This document shows, in pieces, positions 24,301-34,286 of a DNA stretch of 64,000 nt. Origin of the DNA: Rotaria sordida (Eukaryota > Rotifera > Eurotatoria > Philodinida > Philodinidae); contig CAJNOL010000630.1 in the NCBI GenBank assembly GCA_905250125.1, positions 53,229 to 117,228 on the forward strand, read 5' to 3'. The position numbers and the translations under genes were made by a program. Position 1 is the stretch's first letter; every line of letters begins with the position of its first letter. The notes under the pieces are model-generated. The model saw only the letters and a list, made by a program, of their open reading frames with translations, was not told where the DNA came from and did not search any database.

Positions 24301-27001
24301 AAATTTGTTTTCTTTTTTTGTTTTTTATTAATACTAAATTTATTATTATCAATATGTTATTTATTTAGATACGACAAGGATGGGATCAAGAACTTCGTCG
24401 AAGACGAGTTCATAAAGTATAATAATTGATTTTCATAACTTCGAAAATATTTCTTTTATAAAATTTAGTTACCACCATTAAAACGAAAAAGAAAACATGA
24501 TGATATACCAAAATTAACTATTGATGCTTCACCATCGACATTACCATCTAATGCACAATTATCTATTGAGTATAATTATGATCTTTCTTCAGCAACAGTA
24601 AGTTGTTAATATATATATTGATGACAAAGAAAAAGAAAAATCAATATCATGTTATTATTTTAGCAAGAACATACGACTAGTAATGATTATGCAACAACGT
24701 CATCAAGACGATCAAGCAAAGCACTTGTTCCAATAAATCATCATCGACATTTTGCTGAGCTTGAAGTAAAGAAAATCTGTTTGTTTTTTAAATCTCATAC
24801 TTATTTTTTATTTATTTTTTTGAAGTTACTTAATGAAACTCCTCGATCACAACGACCAGTACAACAGGAATGGTATGATGAAATGAATAAATCTCGTTTA
24901 ACACATGTAAAATATTTTTATTTATTTTATTTTTAATTATAATCTTTATTTATATATACATATAGAGAACAGATATGGGACGTACTACAACTCATTCATT
25001 TCGAAATTCAATTGATTCTATTCATCAACCAAATACACCTCGAGAACTAGCAACATTTGTTCGTGATTAATATAGAATAAATTTTATGGAAGAATATAAT
25101 ATTTTCTTTTTCTTTTGTAGCGTTCATCCACACGAAATAGTCAAAATAGTGTTATGAGTGGTACATTACTTGATTCGAGTATTCGAACAAATCGAGCAAC
25201 GGAATTCCGTCTTTCAAAAGATATGGTATAAGAATATTATATTTTAAAGAACAGGACTGCGTAAGGACTCGTTTTGGTCCACTTAATCTTTTTTCCAAAA
25301 AGAAGCATAGAAATGAGGAGGTTTTGTAGCACTTGAGTTGACGAGTCTCATTATTTGTAAACGTTGTTGCGAAGTTTTAAGTTATACGTAGTTATGCTTA
25401 TTATAAGCTTCCCCAACGTCATTAGATTTCTTTGTGTCACAAACTAAGAGGACTGATGTTACTTCTCAGAATCACCTAATCTTTCATCGAACTGAGAATG
25501 GACGAGCACGAATGTTTGAGCAGTCTATATCGATGGATTTACGGGCACTAGTAGATCTTGATCGCCTTATATCTGAGAAAATAAAAATAGACATATCGCT
25601 ATAAATTCAGTGCTAGTAGAGTGCATGATGAGCTGCAAGAACACGTATAATTTTTTTAGGAAAGAGTATGACCACATGTTTGGAGTCGAAACTCTTTCGT
25701 TCGAATAGATAAAGGTGACCATTTTTTGACTGGTATTTGCCGATTTTTGTCGGATGTATTACACATTTCTAGCATATTTAAAATCAGCAGCAACAAGTGA
25801 ATTGATCTATATGTGTTTCAAATTTTTTGAACAACTTTTATTGTCGTTAGAAAATTCACCTCTAAGTCCCCTCAGGGTTCAGTCAAAAATGAAGTCAATC
25901 AAAATCTCATTTAGATAGTTGAAAACAATTTCCGATTTTGTAAAATCATAAAAGAACACAAAAAGGCAGATAACTACACATTAAAAATAGCGTTATGATT
26001 GACTTCATTTTCTGACTGTAGCCTGAGGGGACCAGAGATGAATTTCCTGACGAAAATAAAAATTGTTCGAATAATTTGATATATATATATATATATATAG
26101 ATTAACTCACTTGTTGCTGCTGATTCTAAATATGTTAGAAATATAACAAATCTTGAAAAAAAAATATTAACAAATATCATTCAAAAAATTATCACTTTTA
26201 TCTACTCGAACAAAAGTATCTCGACTCCAAACATGTGGTCATACTTTTCCTGAATAAATTATACATGTTCTTGCAGTTCGTCATATATTCTACTAGCACT
26301 GAAACTTTGGTGAGATGTCTAGTTTTATTTACTGAGTTATAAGACGCTCAAGATTGACTATGTAGTGAGTGTAACTCCATCGATTTGGACTACTCAAGTG
26401 TTCCTGCTCGTCCATTCTCAGCTCAACGAAAGATTATTTATTTCTGAGAAGAGGTATCAATTTTCTTAGCTTGTGACACGAAGAAATCTAATGACGCTGG
26501 TCAAGCTTGTACGGAGCATAAATATTCCTAATTTAAGACTTCACAACAATATTTATATATCGGTAGATTCGCAAGTTCAAGCGCTACAAAATCTGCTAAT
26601 TTTTATGTTGCTTTCTGAGAAAAATTCACTATGCCAAAACTGACCCTTATGTACTCCTTCCTTTCCCATGCTTTAACAAATAATTTAATGATTTGTCTTT
26701 TTAGGATGAACATCATCAACATTCTCATACACCAAGTCAGTCAATGCCTATTGAAATACGTGGTTTTAGACTTGAAGGTACACAATTGACTGTACCTGAT
26801 GATGCCACAATTCGTCCATTATCAAATGTTAGTTATGGAGCAAGTGCACGAGTTAAAAGTCGTCGTGTATATCCATGGAGCAATTTACATCCACATCGAA
26901 CATCAAGTCGAAATAGTTCATTAGTACCTATTGCAGAACTTCGACGTCAATCACTTGATACAACAATAACTGAAGCTCAACAATTAATTCATGAAGAATA
27001 A
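21397..27001 (+). CDS. Tau/MAP2/MAP4-like tubulin-binding-repeat protein
   Basis: Predicted to bind the microtubule lattice. Twenty-one exons, all in phase 0: 21397-21510, 21566-21574, 21632-21679, 21738-21821, 21884-22036, 22105-22284, 22335-22442, 22497-22592, 22653-22751, 22818-22916, 22970-23059, 23120-23215, 23909-23944, 24209-24298, 24369-24416, 24469-24597, 24664-24765, 24826-24906, 24966-25058, 25121-25225, 26705-27001; 718 residues. Residues 1-40 read HVQSRVNSFANFEYQP, close to the tau/MAP4 pattern VQSKxGSxxNxxHxP. Exons at 233-392 are repeats of 30-33 residues with the frame IFxEKLxWxxxSKxKxxxxxNxxYxP (for example IFNEKLVWTRKSKIKD, IFDEKLNWDAQAKV), Trp replacing the usual Phe and PGGG largely lost. 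The C-terminal 320 residues are basic, Ser/Thr-rich and unrecognised. No ATG exon was found; the first exon follows a CAG acceptor, suggesting it belongs to the upstream gene. The 9-base second exon is uncertain. Confidence 0.72.
23216..23908 (+). other. Long intron of the tau-like gene
   Basis: A 693-base intron between phase-0 exons. It is A/T-rich with no recognisable element; the plus-strand open frame at 23478-23696 inside it lacks coding character. Confidence 0.5.
25252..26657. repeat. Foldback element in last intron of the tau-like gene
   Basis: Arms of about 600-650 bases (25252-25900 and 26000-26657) align inverted for most of their length: GACTGCGTAAGGACTCG at the left end against a near reverse complement at the right, GTCATTAGATTTCTTYGTG in both, and an inner pair with CAAACATGTGGTCATAC. 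An (AT)n run at about 26079-26099 interrupts the right arm. It fills nearly all of the 1.48 kb intron. Confidence 0.85.
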
Positions 27002-27177
27002 TAATTAATAATAAATATATTTTTAAGTTCTTTCTTTATTATTTTTTTTTCTATTTCTATTGGCTTTTATTTGTCTGCTTGTACAGATGAGATTTAATTT
27101 TATTTATTTATTTTTTTTTCTTTGAAAATCATTTCAACGGAATTGCAAATAAGCAAAAACAAACAGCTTTTTTTCAT

Positions 27178-27636
27178 TTAACCAAATGTATTAATATGAA
27201 GATCCGTGATTAATTCATTTATAGATTTGCTCAAAACAATTAATCGTTGATCTCTTTGTGGACAATTAAGATCTGGTGTTTGCTGTTCATTGTAAGTAAC
27301 ATGAAGTTTTGTACCAAAAGAAACACTCTTAATACAAAAAATAGGTTCATATTGATTAAATGGTGAAGCTTGTTCAACAGCTTGAAAGATATTGTTTGTA
27401 CGAAATAATGAAAGTTGAATGCTATTTTGTGCAGTAGTAGAATTTGGTGTTGTTGAGAAAGATGGATGATGTCGAGGTGCAACAGTCCATTTGACAAGAC
27501 CATTACGATATAATTCAATTACATAACCAGCAGTATTTGTAGAACCGGAATTAGTAATTCGAATAATATTATTTTCATTATTTGATGAAACAAATGTAAA
27601 GAATATGGCAAGAATGATAAATGATATTGTAACCAT
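27178..27636 (-). CDS. Small secreted protein of unknown function
   Basis: Single exon, 152 residues, antisense to and convergent with the tau-like gene, whose stop lies 176 bases away. The N-terminus (MVTISFIILAIFFTFVSS) is a typical signal peptide with cleavage expected around residue 18-20. The mature part begins with the motif ITNSGSTNTAGYVIELY, then GLVKWT and a Ser/Thr/Pro-rich loop, and has two cysteines (in EPIFCIKS and DLNCPQ) likely to form one disulfide. It is predicted to be an extracellular beta-rich domain. I do not recognise the family with confidence. The lack of introns in this intron-dense region makes retroposition or recent acquisition possible. Confidence 0.75.
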   Translation of the reverse strand: MVTISFIILAIFFTFVSSNNENNIIRITNSGSTNTAGYVIELYRNGLVKWTVAPRHHPSFSTTPNSTTAQNSIQLSLFRTNNIFQAVEQASPFNQYEPIFCIKSVSFGTKLHVTYNEQQTPDLNCPQRDQRLIVLSKSINELITDLHINTFG

Positions 27637-27682
27637 TTTGAAATGAAATGAATTGCTAGATTATTGAATTGCTGAGGTTCTC

Positions 27683-27690
27683 ATATATAA
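27683..27690 (-). promoter_or_regulatory. Possible TATA box of the secreted-protein gene
   Basis: The minus strand reads TATATATG about 47 bases upstream of the ATG. In such AT-rich DNA this could be chance, but its spacing suits a short 5' UTR. Confidence 0.35.
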
Positions 27691-29411
27691 GTGATATAAA
27701 TGTGAGAAAATTAAACAGCTGAGGAAATAAATATCGTATTTCGAACTTTGTACTCCTGTAAAATAACTTATATTGTAAAAGTGTAAATATCACGAAGTTT
27801 TTTTTTTAATGTAAATATTATTGACATTGGCAATAATAGTATGAAGTCTATAAAAATTTTGAAAACTTTCTTGAGACATTGCTCTGTGATAATTTTACAA
27901 ATAATATCAGTGATTATGAATTTTCTAAAAGTTGAATTCACTCACATCTAGAATAGAAGGTTCGAAACATATTCTTCATGTATATATATATATAAAGACA
28001 GCAAATGATCCCACAAATCAATATTCTTGTCTCTATTCTTTGCAGATTCTCTTGTTTTTGCTGAAACATTCATCAAAAGTCTTTTTCTATATGTATAATA
28101 TAAGAATCTTATCTGATCTACAAGATCTTGCAAATCAGACCAGATTTCGGTAGACATAATCTCGATTAGTGAGACAATAAATCTCTAAACTGAAAATAAT
28201 CTTGGACTTCGTGTAACAAAACTCTGATCCTTTTGCATCACACAATAAGACTATTCCTTGAATGATCTAGTAAGATTTTTATGCTTTATTCTAATGATTA
28301 GTATAGCACTGTTATAGTTTCATTTTCATAGGAATAACAAGCGGGAGCCGGACAGATACTCGAAAGAACATTTACTTTCTGGTGTTGATGTGGATGTGGG
28401 AGTGAAGGAAGCGGCTGTTGGGGATGTAGGTGTTTGTGTAAATCTTCTTTTCATCTACATCCACACCCTTTTATCACTCTATGATCTAAAGAAAGAATCT
28501 TGACTGAATTTCTAGATGAAAAAGAATCTCAGTTGATACATCAAGAATGAAAAAGCCTTAAGAGAATAGAGGCAAGAATTAATATTCACTTCACTAGTCA
28601 ACTTAGTTGCCATCGTTCTTTCCAGCTTCTTGATTTTCTTGGCTGATTAATCAAGACTCTTTTCACATACACTATAGTTAAGATTCTTGCCTGAATAAAC
28701 AGATCATAACTTTCTGGCAAGATTCTTATGCTCCTGAATTGCAGCCTGAATCTTTTTTTTTTGAATGAATATTTGAGTATATACAACTGCTACAAAATAC
28801 ATTTGACTTTTATCAGAATTCCTAGATTTTATTTATTTTGAAATTTCAGCGAACACTCCCCTCTCGTCATCAGGAAACAATAACAACAAAAGAAAAAGTA
28901 TTATATATATATAATAGATACAACTAATTTTTTGTAACAAGATAAGTATAATTGAATAAAGTAAAAGAATATCTATTAGCGAGGGTTCGAGTTCGGGTCC
29001 ATACTTCTTTCACATCCACACTCCATAGTTTTAATTTACCCTTAGGAGGATTTTACGTTGCCCTAGATTTTAATTTCTTCTGCAACATATACATAGGCAT
29101 GAAGTATTGTTTCTCTTGAAGGTCAAAAAAGAATTATTTAATCAAAAGCAGAAAGAACGATGGTCAACATATTGACTAGTTATTGAACTTAACTGAATAA
29201 TAAAAAATGCCTTTTTTTTATCATATAGCGACATCTAAACAGAGCCAACATATGATTAGTTACTTTAGAACTCCTTGTTGTCTAATTGTTTATTTGTTTT
29301 TTTTTCTCAAGTTTTGTTTTTCCTCATAGTACGAATAGATTAATTCTACGGAAAACAACTTTTCTCTAAAACATCGAATCTTAAAATTTTTTTCGAAATA
29401 AATTTCTACCG
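27691..29411. other. Intergenic stretch with AAGAATCTT-rich repeats
   Basis: No supported gene. Between about 28050 and 28760 the palindrome-like word AAGAATCTT or AAGATTCTT recurs on both strands, including a hairpin around 28678-28734. At 28380-28470 there is a less AT-rich segment with GATGTGGATGTGGG and, about 80 bases on, the opposing word ATCTACATCCACACCC. Confidence 0.45.
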
Positions 29412-29818
29412 ATGGGTCGTGTTTTTCTTGAACATCTAGGTGGTCAACGTATATTTTCTTGTGCACATTGTGATACACCATTAACAAACCGTAATGAATT
29501 AGTTTCAACACGATTTACAGGTGCAACAGGTCGTGCATTTTTATTTAGTCGTGTTGTCAATACAAAACAAAGTGCTGTACAAGAACGAGTAAAATAATGT
29601 TTCATTATCTAGAAAAAACAAACCAACACAAAGATATTAATTTGAATTTTTCCTAGATGATGTTAACTGGTCGACATTTTGTTCGAGATATAAGTTGTAA
29701 AAAATGTGATGTTAAACTTGGTTGGATGTACGAATTTGCAACAGAAGAAACACAACGTTATAAAGAAGGACGGGTCATTCTTGAACGTGCTTTGATTAAT
29801 GAAAGTGATGGATTTTAA
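29412..29818 (+). CDS. YPEL5: Protein yippee-like 5
   Basis: Two exons, 29412-29588 and 29657-29818, encode 112 residues; the vertebrate protein has 121. The Yippee/Mis18 zinc-binding fold is marked by two CxxC pairs, C17-C20 (SCAHC) and C73-C76 (SCKKC), separated by 52 residues as in the family. [17 protein letters not shown] and [20 protein letters not shown] are almost as in vertebrate YPEL5. In vertebrates YPEL5 associates with the CTLH/GID ubiquitin-ligase complex and localises to centrosome and midbody. The C-terminal 8-9 residue tail of the vertebrate protein is missing. The next gene starts only 155 bases downstream on the same strand. A polyadenylation-type AATAAA is at 29916-29921. 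Confidence 0.96.
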
Positions 29819-29973
29819 AATGAAAAAAACAATTCTATGAACAGAACTGTTTTTTTATTCATTTATTTGTATATATCTGTATATGTATATGAACAGCTTG
29901 ATTTTTATTGAAAATAATAAAAGAAAAAGTTTAAAGCCTATTTTTAGATGAGATTTTAAAATAGGGACATGTA

Positions 29974-32900
29974 ATGGTGATCATAAAAGATAAATTAAAA
30001 ATTAAAATTCTTGAAAATAATAATGAAGTACGTTTTATTTTAATTGTTCTTTTTATAAGAATATATATTTTTTTCTTTTTCTTTTGTTTGTAAGGTTCTT
30101 CCAATAGTACTACGTGATATTGGAGAAAATTTAAAAGTAGGAGAAGATATTGCCTTAGTTCGTTTTGATGCATATGCTGATTTTCTTGTACCACGAAATA
30201 TTCAAGCAGATGAAGTTCAAACTTTAAATCATCTTGTTGAGTATGTGAAAAAGTTTATCTTGCTTATTGTTTTTTTTTTTGGAATGATTTATGTCAATAT
30301 TTTATTTTTAGTTCAATCAATAATCAATGTTGGATACTTCCAGCTGTTTATAGAGGATATATAACAAAAATTTTTTGGTTTAAACCACCTTGGGCTTCTC
30401 AATTTCATGATGGTGTCTATCAATTACAAATAGGAAAATGTCAACAAACTGGTCTATTAAAGTAAATATATTCAATAAAAATGAATAATATTTAAATTCT
30501 TCTATGACGATTATTTTAAAAATAAAAATTCGACTGTTAAATTCAAACTAATTATTAGAAAATGACTGTTAAAAAATTTTTACAAAATATTTATTAGAGA
30601 AAACATATAAAAGTTATTCAAAATAGAGTAGAGTGTGATTACTCTAATTATATCAATTGTACAATACTCTTATTCTACTTTCAGATATGAATGAAATAAG
30701 TTTGGAATGAGGACTAAAACTAAAAAAGTCTAATTCTTACTTTAACCGTTCTCTATCTTATGTCTCTCATCAAGTTAAACTGAGTATTACATAATCGATA
30801 AATTCAATGATAAATATTTTATCAAGTTCATGTTTATCTATTTGAATTAAACGAATATCTTGATATTGCTTATTTTCAGAGTTGCTTCAATACTTCCATA
30901 TTTTACTTCAAATTGTGTTTATTCATCGATTGATACACTTTCCAATATCCATACAGTTGATATATATATATCAACAAGTGGATTAGCAAAAAATTATTCA
31001 ACAACAAATGAAAAAACTACTACACCAATATATGATAATGAAAATGAGAGTGAACTTTTAGATAATGACAATCGAAAAAAAGCTAAATTATTAGTAAATG
31101 ATACAAATCATAAAAATTCACCAACATCAACGAAACGTATCCATGCACTTGATGCACCATTAATAAATCAATTACTTTCAACTAAACAATTTTTAATTGA
31201 TATTGATCTATCATTTTTTTCAACAGATGATTCAATACGTAAACAATTTGATGAAAATGAATATGAAATTCTTCGTTATGTTTATACACGTATTGTACAA
31301 GAACATACTGATGTAGAAATTTTACAATATATAACAGCACGTTTAAATACATTAGAACAAATACGTACAGTAATGAATGAATATTTAACTGATCCAAAAC
31401 AAGATCAACCAATTTCTATTGAGTAAATAGAAAATTTAACTAATGATTTATTTTTTTTTTAATTTTCTTTTCGTTTTAGTAATACTTATTTAGCTGCATT
31501 AATTACTATTATTCGTTATAAAAAACTTGATTGGAAAGCAATACATAATTATGGTATACATCTATCGGATACAAGACCACCATTACATGTTTCATCAGAA
31601 GGAATGATAATTTATTTACTTGAATCCATGGCTAAAGTTTTAGAATCATTTGAAAAACAGCCTATTCTTATTACTGTTTCAAGGTAAATTAACAATAATA
31701 TTGTTCGAATATATTTTATTTAATTAGACTTGTATAGAATTACTCAATAGAAACTTAAATTAAAAGAGTTTCTTTACTATTTAGATCAAAAGTCTTTAGA
31801 AATGTCTTCTCAGAGAAGTATTAATATCGATGTTAATGATAGAAACAAGAATGAAAATGATCTATGTTATACGTTTGTTCACACTATCAATAGTCGATTA
31901 TCAGTCCGAGAACAACTATTAATATACCGCAATAGAATGGCAGTCAGAGAATCGATGATCATTTAAGTATCAGATTACCGCGATTCGATTCGCGGTATAG
32001 TGCACATTATATCGAACAGTCTACCGATGGTTTTTATTCAGTTTGAATTACATGGGTAGTGCGATGCTATGCTTTTTTTTGCTATCCAAATAAAATTGAG
32101 ATTATTTAGTTCGACATATGTTTCTTTAGAATATTAACAAAGAAATCATTCTAAGTCATTCACCATTTGAATATATAGAGAGGATATCAGGACTAGAATA
32201 ATTTTGAACTTATAAAAGCTTTTTGTAGAATTATGACATTGTTACTTGATTTTAGAATGGAATATTAGAGAAAAAATTGAATAAAAGCATAGTCTTTCCA
32301 CTATAGTTCCAACATGTCGTGAAAATTTCGGACGATTTGAATGTGCCTCGCTCGAAATTGGTTTTTGAGCTGAGTGGACGTGGCCTAAGTACTCTTCATT
32401 TCCAAATATAATGTACTTCACTGTTTTTTTTTTGAATAGCACTAGATCAGAACATCATAGAGATTTCTAGTTTTCATCATTCAAGAGAAACGACTGGGGA
32501 GTCATCAAAATTTGATTGATTAGCAATTCACTCATCAGGCGAGCTCTTGATGAAGATTTTCATAAACGATTTCTGAAGGTACTTCGCTTTCGATCTATAC
32601 GAGATTGATACGCCTAGCTTGTTTCGTTTGAGAGTTACAATGCTATTTCTGAAATCCTAATTTCAGTCAATTGATCTGTCACCAGCCGGAAAAGTAGCTA
32701 CACAGAAGTAATTCACCATGCTAAGTCGAATGATGATATTTGTTTTTAGGTTCGCAATTATCTGACTCTGTTATCTCAATATTTCTGAAATGTCGACTCG
32801 TTCGGTTTATGTAGACTGATTGTGAAATTTCAGAAATATTGAGATAACAGAGTCAGATAATTGCGAACCTAAAAACAAATATCACCGTTCGACTTAGCAT

Positions 32901-33975
32901 AGTGAATTATTTCTGCGTAGTTGCTTTTCCGAGTGCTCATAAGTCGATTGGCTGAAATCAAGGATCTCAGGAAAAGTTTTATAACTCTTGCAAAGAACAA
33001 ACTAGACATGTCCACCTTGCGTAGATCGAAAGAGAAGAATTTTTTTTCTATCGATTAGTTCTATTATAAAACCTTAATCCAATTGGAAATAGCTTCAGAA
33101 TATTATTTTTAAAAGTCTCCATCAAGAACTCACCTAATTGGTCAATAGCTAACCAAACAAATTTCGATATACTTCGATGACCCCGAGTCTTCTTTCTTGA
33201 ATGGTGAAAATCATAGAGTACATTATACGTATTTCAAAATGGTTAGTAGTTTTTTAATGATTGTAAAAATATCTTAGAACATTCGGTCGAAATATTTAAT
33301 GTTCAAAAACTTCCGATTTTTATGATCGTTTCTGAAGTTTGATTAATTTTTGACGACTGAACATTTCAAGAAAGAAAAAAACAATCGTTTCAACTAAAAT
33401 TTATAAACAAAATCTCATATCAAAACTTCTTCATCCAATTTATTCAACATTATAGTAAAAATCTTGTAACTCTATTGAGAAAGTCGATAGATTCAAATAC
33501 CTCTAGTCTAAAGATTCTATCTAATAATTATAATATTTTCAGATGTGTCAACGATGGATTTTGTTCATTGGAACAAGCTGATTTAATACAATTACATGTT
33601 GAAAAAAAACTTCGAAAACTTTATAAAATTGATGAAATCATTGGAAAAAGTTTATCAAAATCATTAATTAATGATGATAATAATGAAGATGAATATAATG
33701 ATGAAGATAATCAAGATAAAAAATCTTTAACAAAAACAAATGATGAACATACTCATCGTTTAAATATAAATACAACAAATGATGATAAAACTATTCACAT
33801 GGAAACAACAAGTAAAAATGTAATATCAAAAAATGATAATGATATTAATATTTCATCATCAATAAATTTAAATAATCAAAAATCAATTTCACCATCAAAA
33901 TCAAATTTATCACCAGGTGAAATTAAACCAATATCACCATCATCACTATCTGAAACATCTCCTATATCAAACTGA
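29974..33975 (+). CDS. C5orf22: UPF0489 (C5orf22) family protein with altered metal-site motifs
   Basis: Six exons, 29974-30027, 30095-30240, 30312-30461, 30880-31422, 31480-31683, 33543-33975; 509 residues. The family is of unknown function and carries arginase-like Asp/His motifs. Family landmarks are clear: NNEVLPIVLRDIG, CWILPAVYRGYITKIFWF, FLIDIDLSFFS (D224-F230) and a late SRCVNDGFCSLEQADLIQ. The residues expected to bind metal are changed: EDH is ENN (14-16), FDSHPDL is FDAYADF (42-48), and DIDLDFF is DIDLSFF. The last 120 residues are an Asp/Asn/Ser-rich tail not known from vertebrates. Intron 5 (1.86 kb) hosts a foldback. An upstream TTTTTAG at 29940-29946, 27 bases before the ATG, may be a trans-splice site. 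The comparison motifs are from memory of the human protein. Confidence 0.85.
32440..33245. repeat. Foldback element with nearly identical 105-base arms
   Basis: The core arms 32687-32791 and 32827-32931 are inverted copies differing at only about eight positions, separated by a 35-base loop. A 60-base central part (TTTTTAGGTTCGCAATTATC onward) is identical. Outside the core the arms continue with lower identity to roughly 32440 and 33245. It lies in intron 5 of the UPF0489 gene; a transcript of this intron would form a long RNA hairpin. Confidence 0.92.
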
Positions 33976-34286
33976 TTTTTCTTTTCTATTGGTTATGTCT
34001 AAAAGATTATGATATTACATTTCTTTCTTTTTTTTTTATTGATTTATTATCATTAAAAATGAAAAAAAAAAAAGAAAAGTCCAGAGCTCGGCTCTTTGTA
34101 TATGTGTGTGTGTTTGTTTATGGTTTGTATTTCGAAATGCAATCAGTGTATTGTATTTTTCTTTTTCTTTTTCTTTTTTTTTGCAATTTATTATTATTTC
34201 TCATTGAATGATATAATACATTCTTCATTTTCGTTTGTAAATATTTCAAAATGAGATACTTTATATATTCTAGATTTGAAACAATA
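33976..34286. other. Spacer between UPF0489 and NOL8 genes
   Basis: A/T homopolymers and a short (TG)n run near 34102-34112. No coding exon is convincing here; in particular there is no RRM-coding exon for the following gene. Confidence 0.45.

Noticed and set aside
28380..28400. TGTGGATGTGGG resembling a telomere-type repeat
   Set aside because: Only about two irregular units; not a repeat array.
28980..29005. B-box-like word (GGTTCGAGTT) suggesting a tRNA
   Set aside because: No matching A box or acceptor and anticodon stems could be paired around it.
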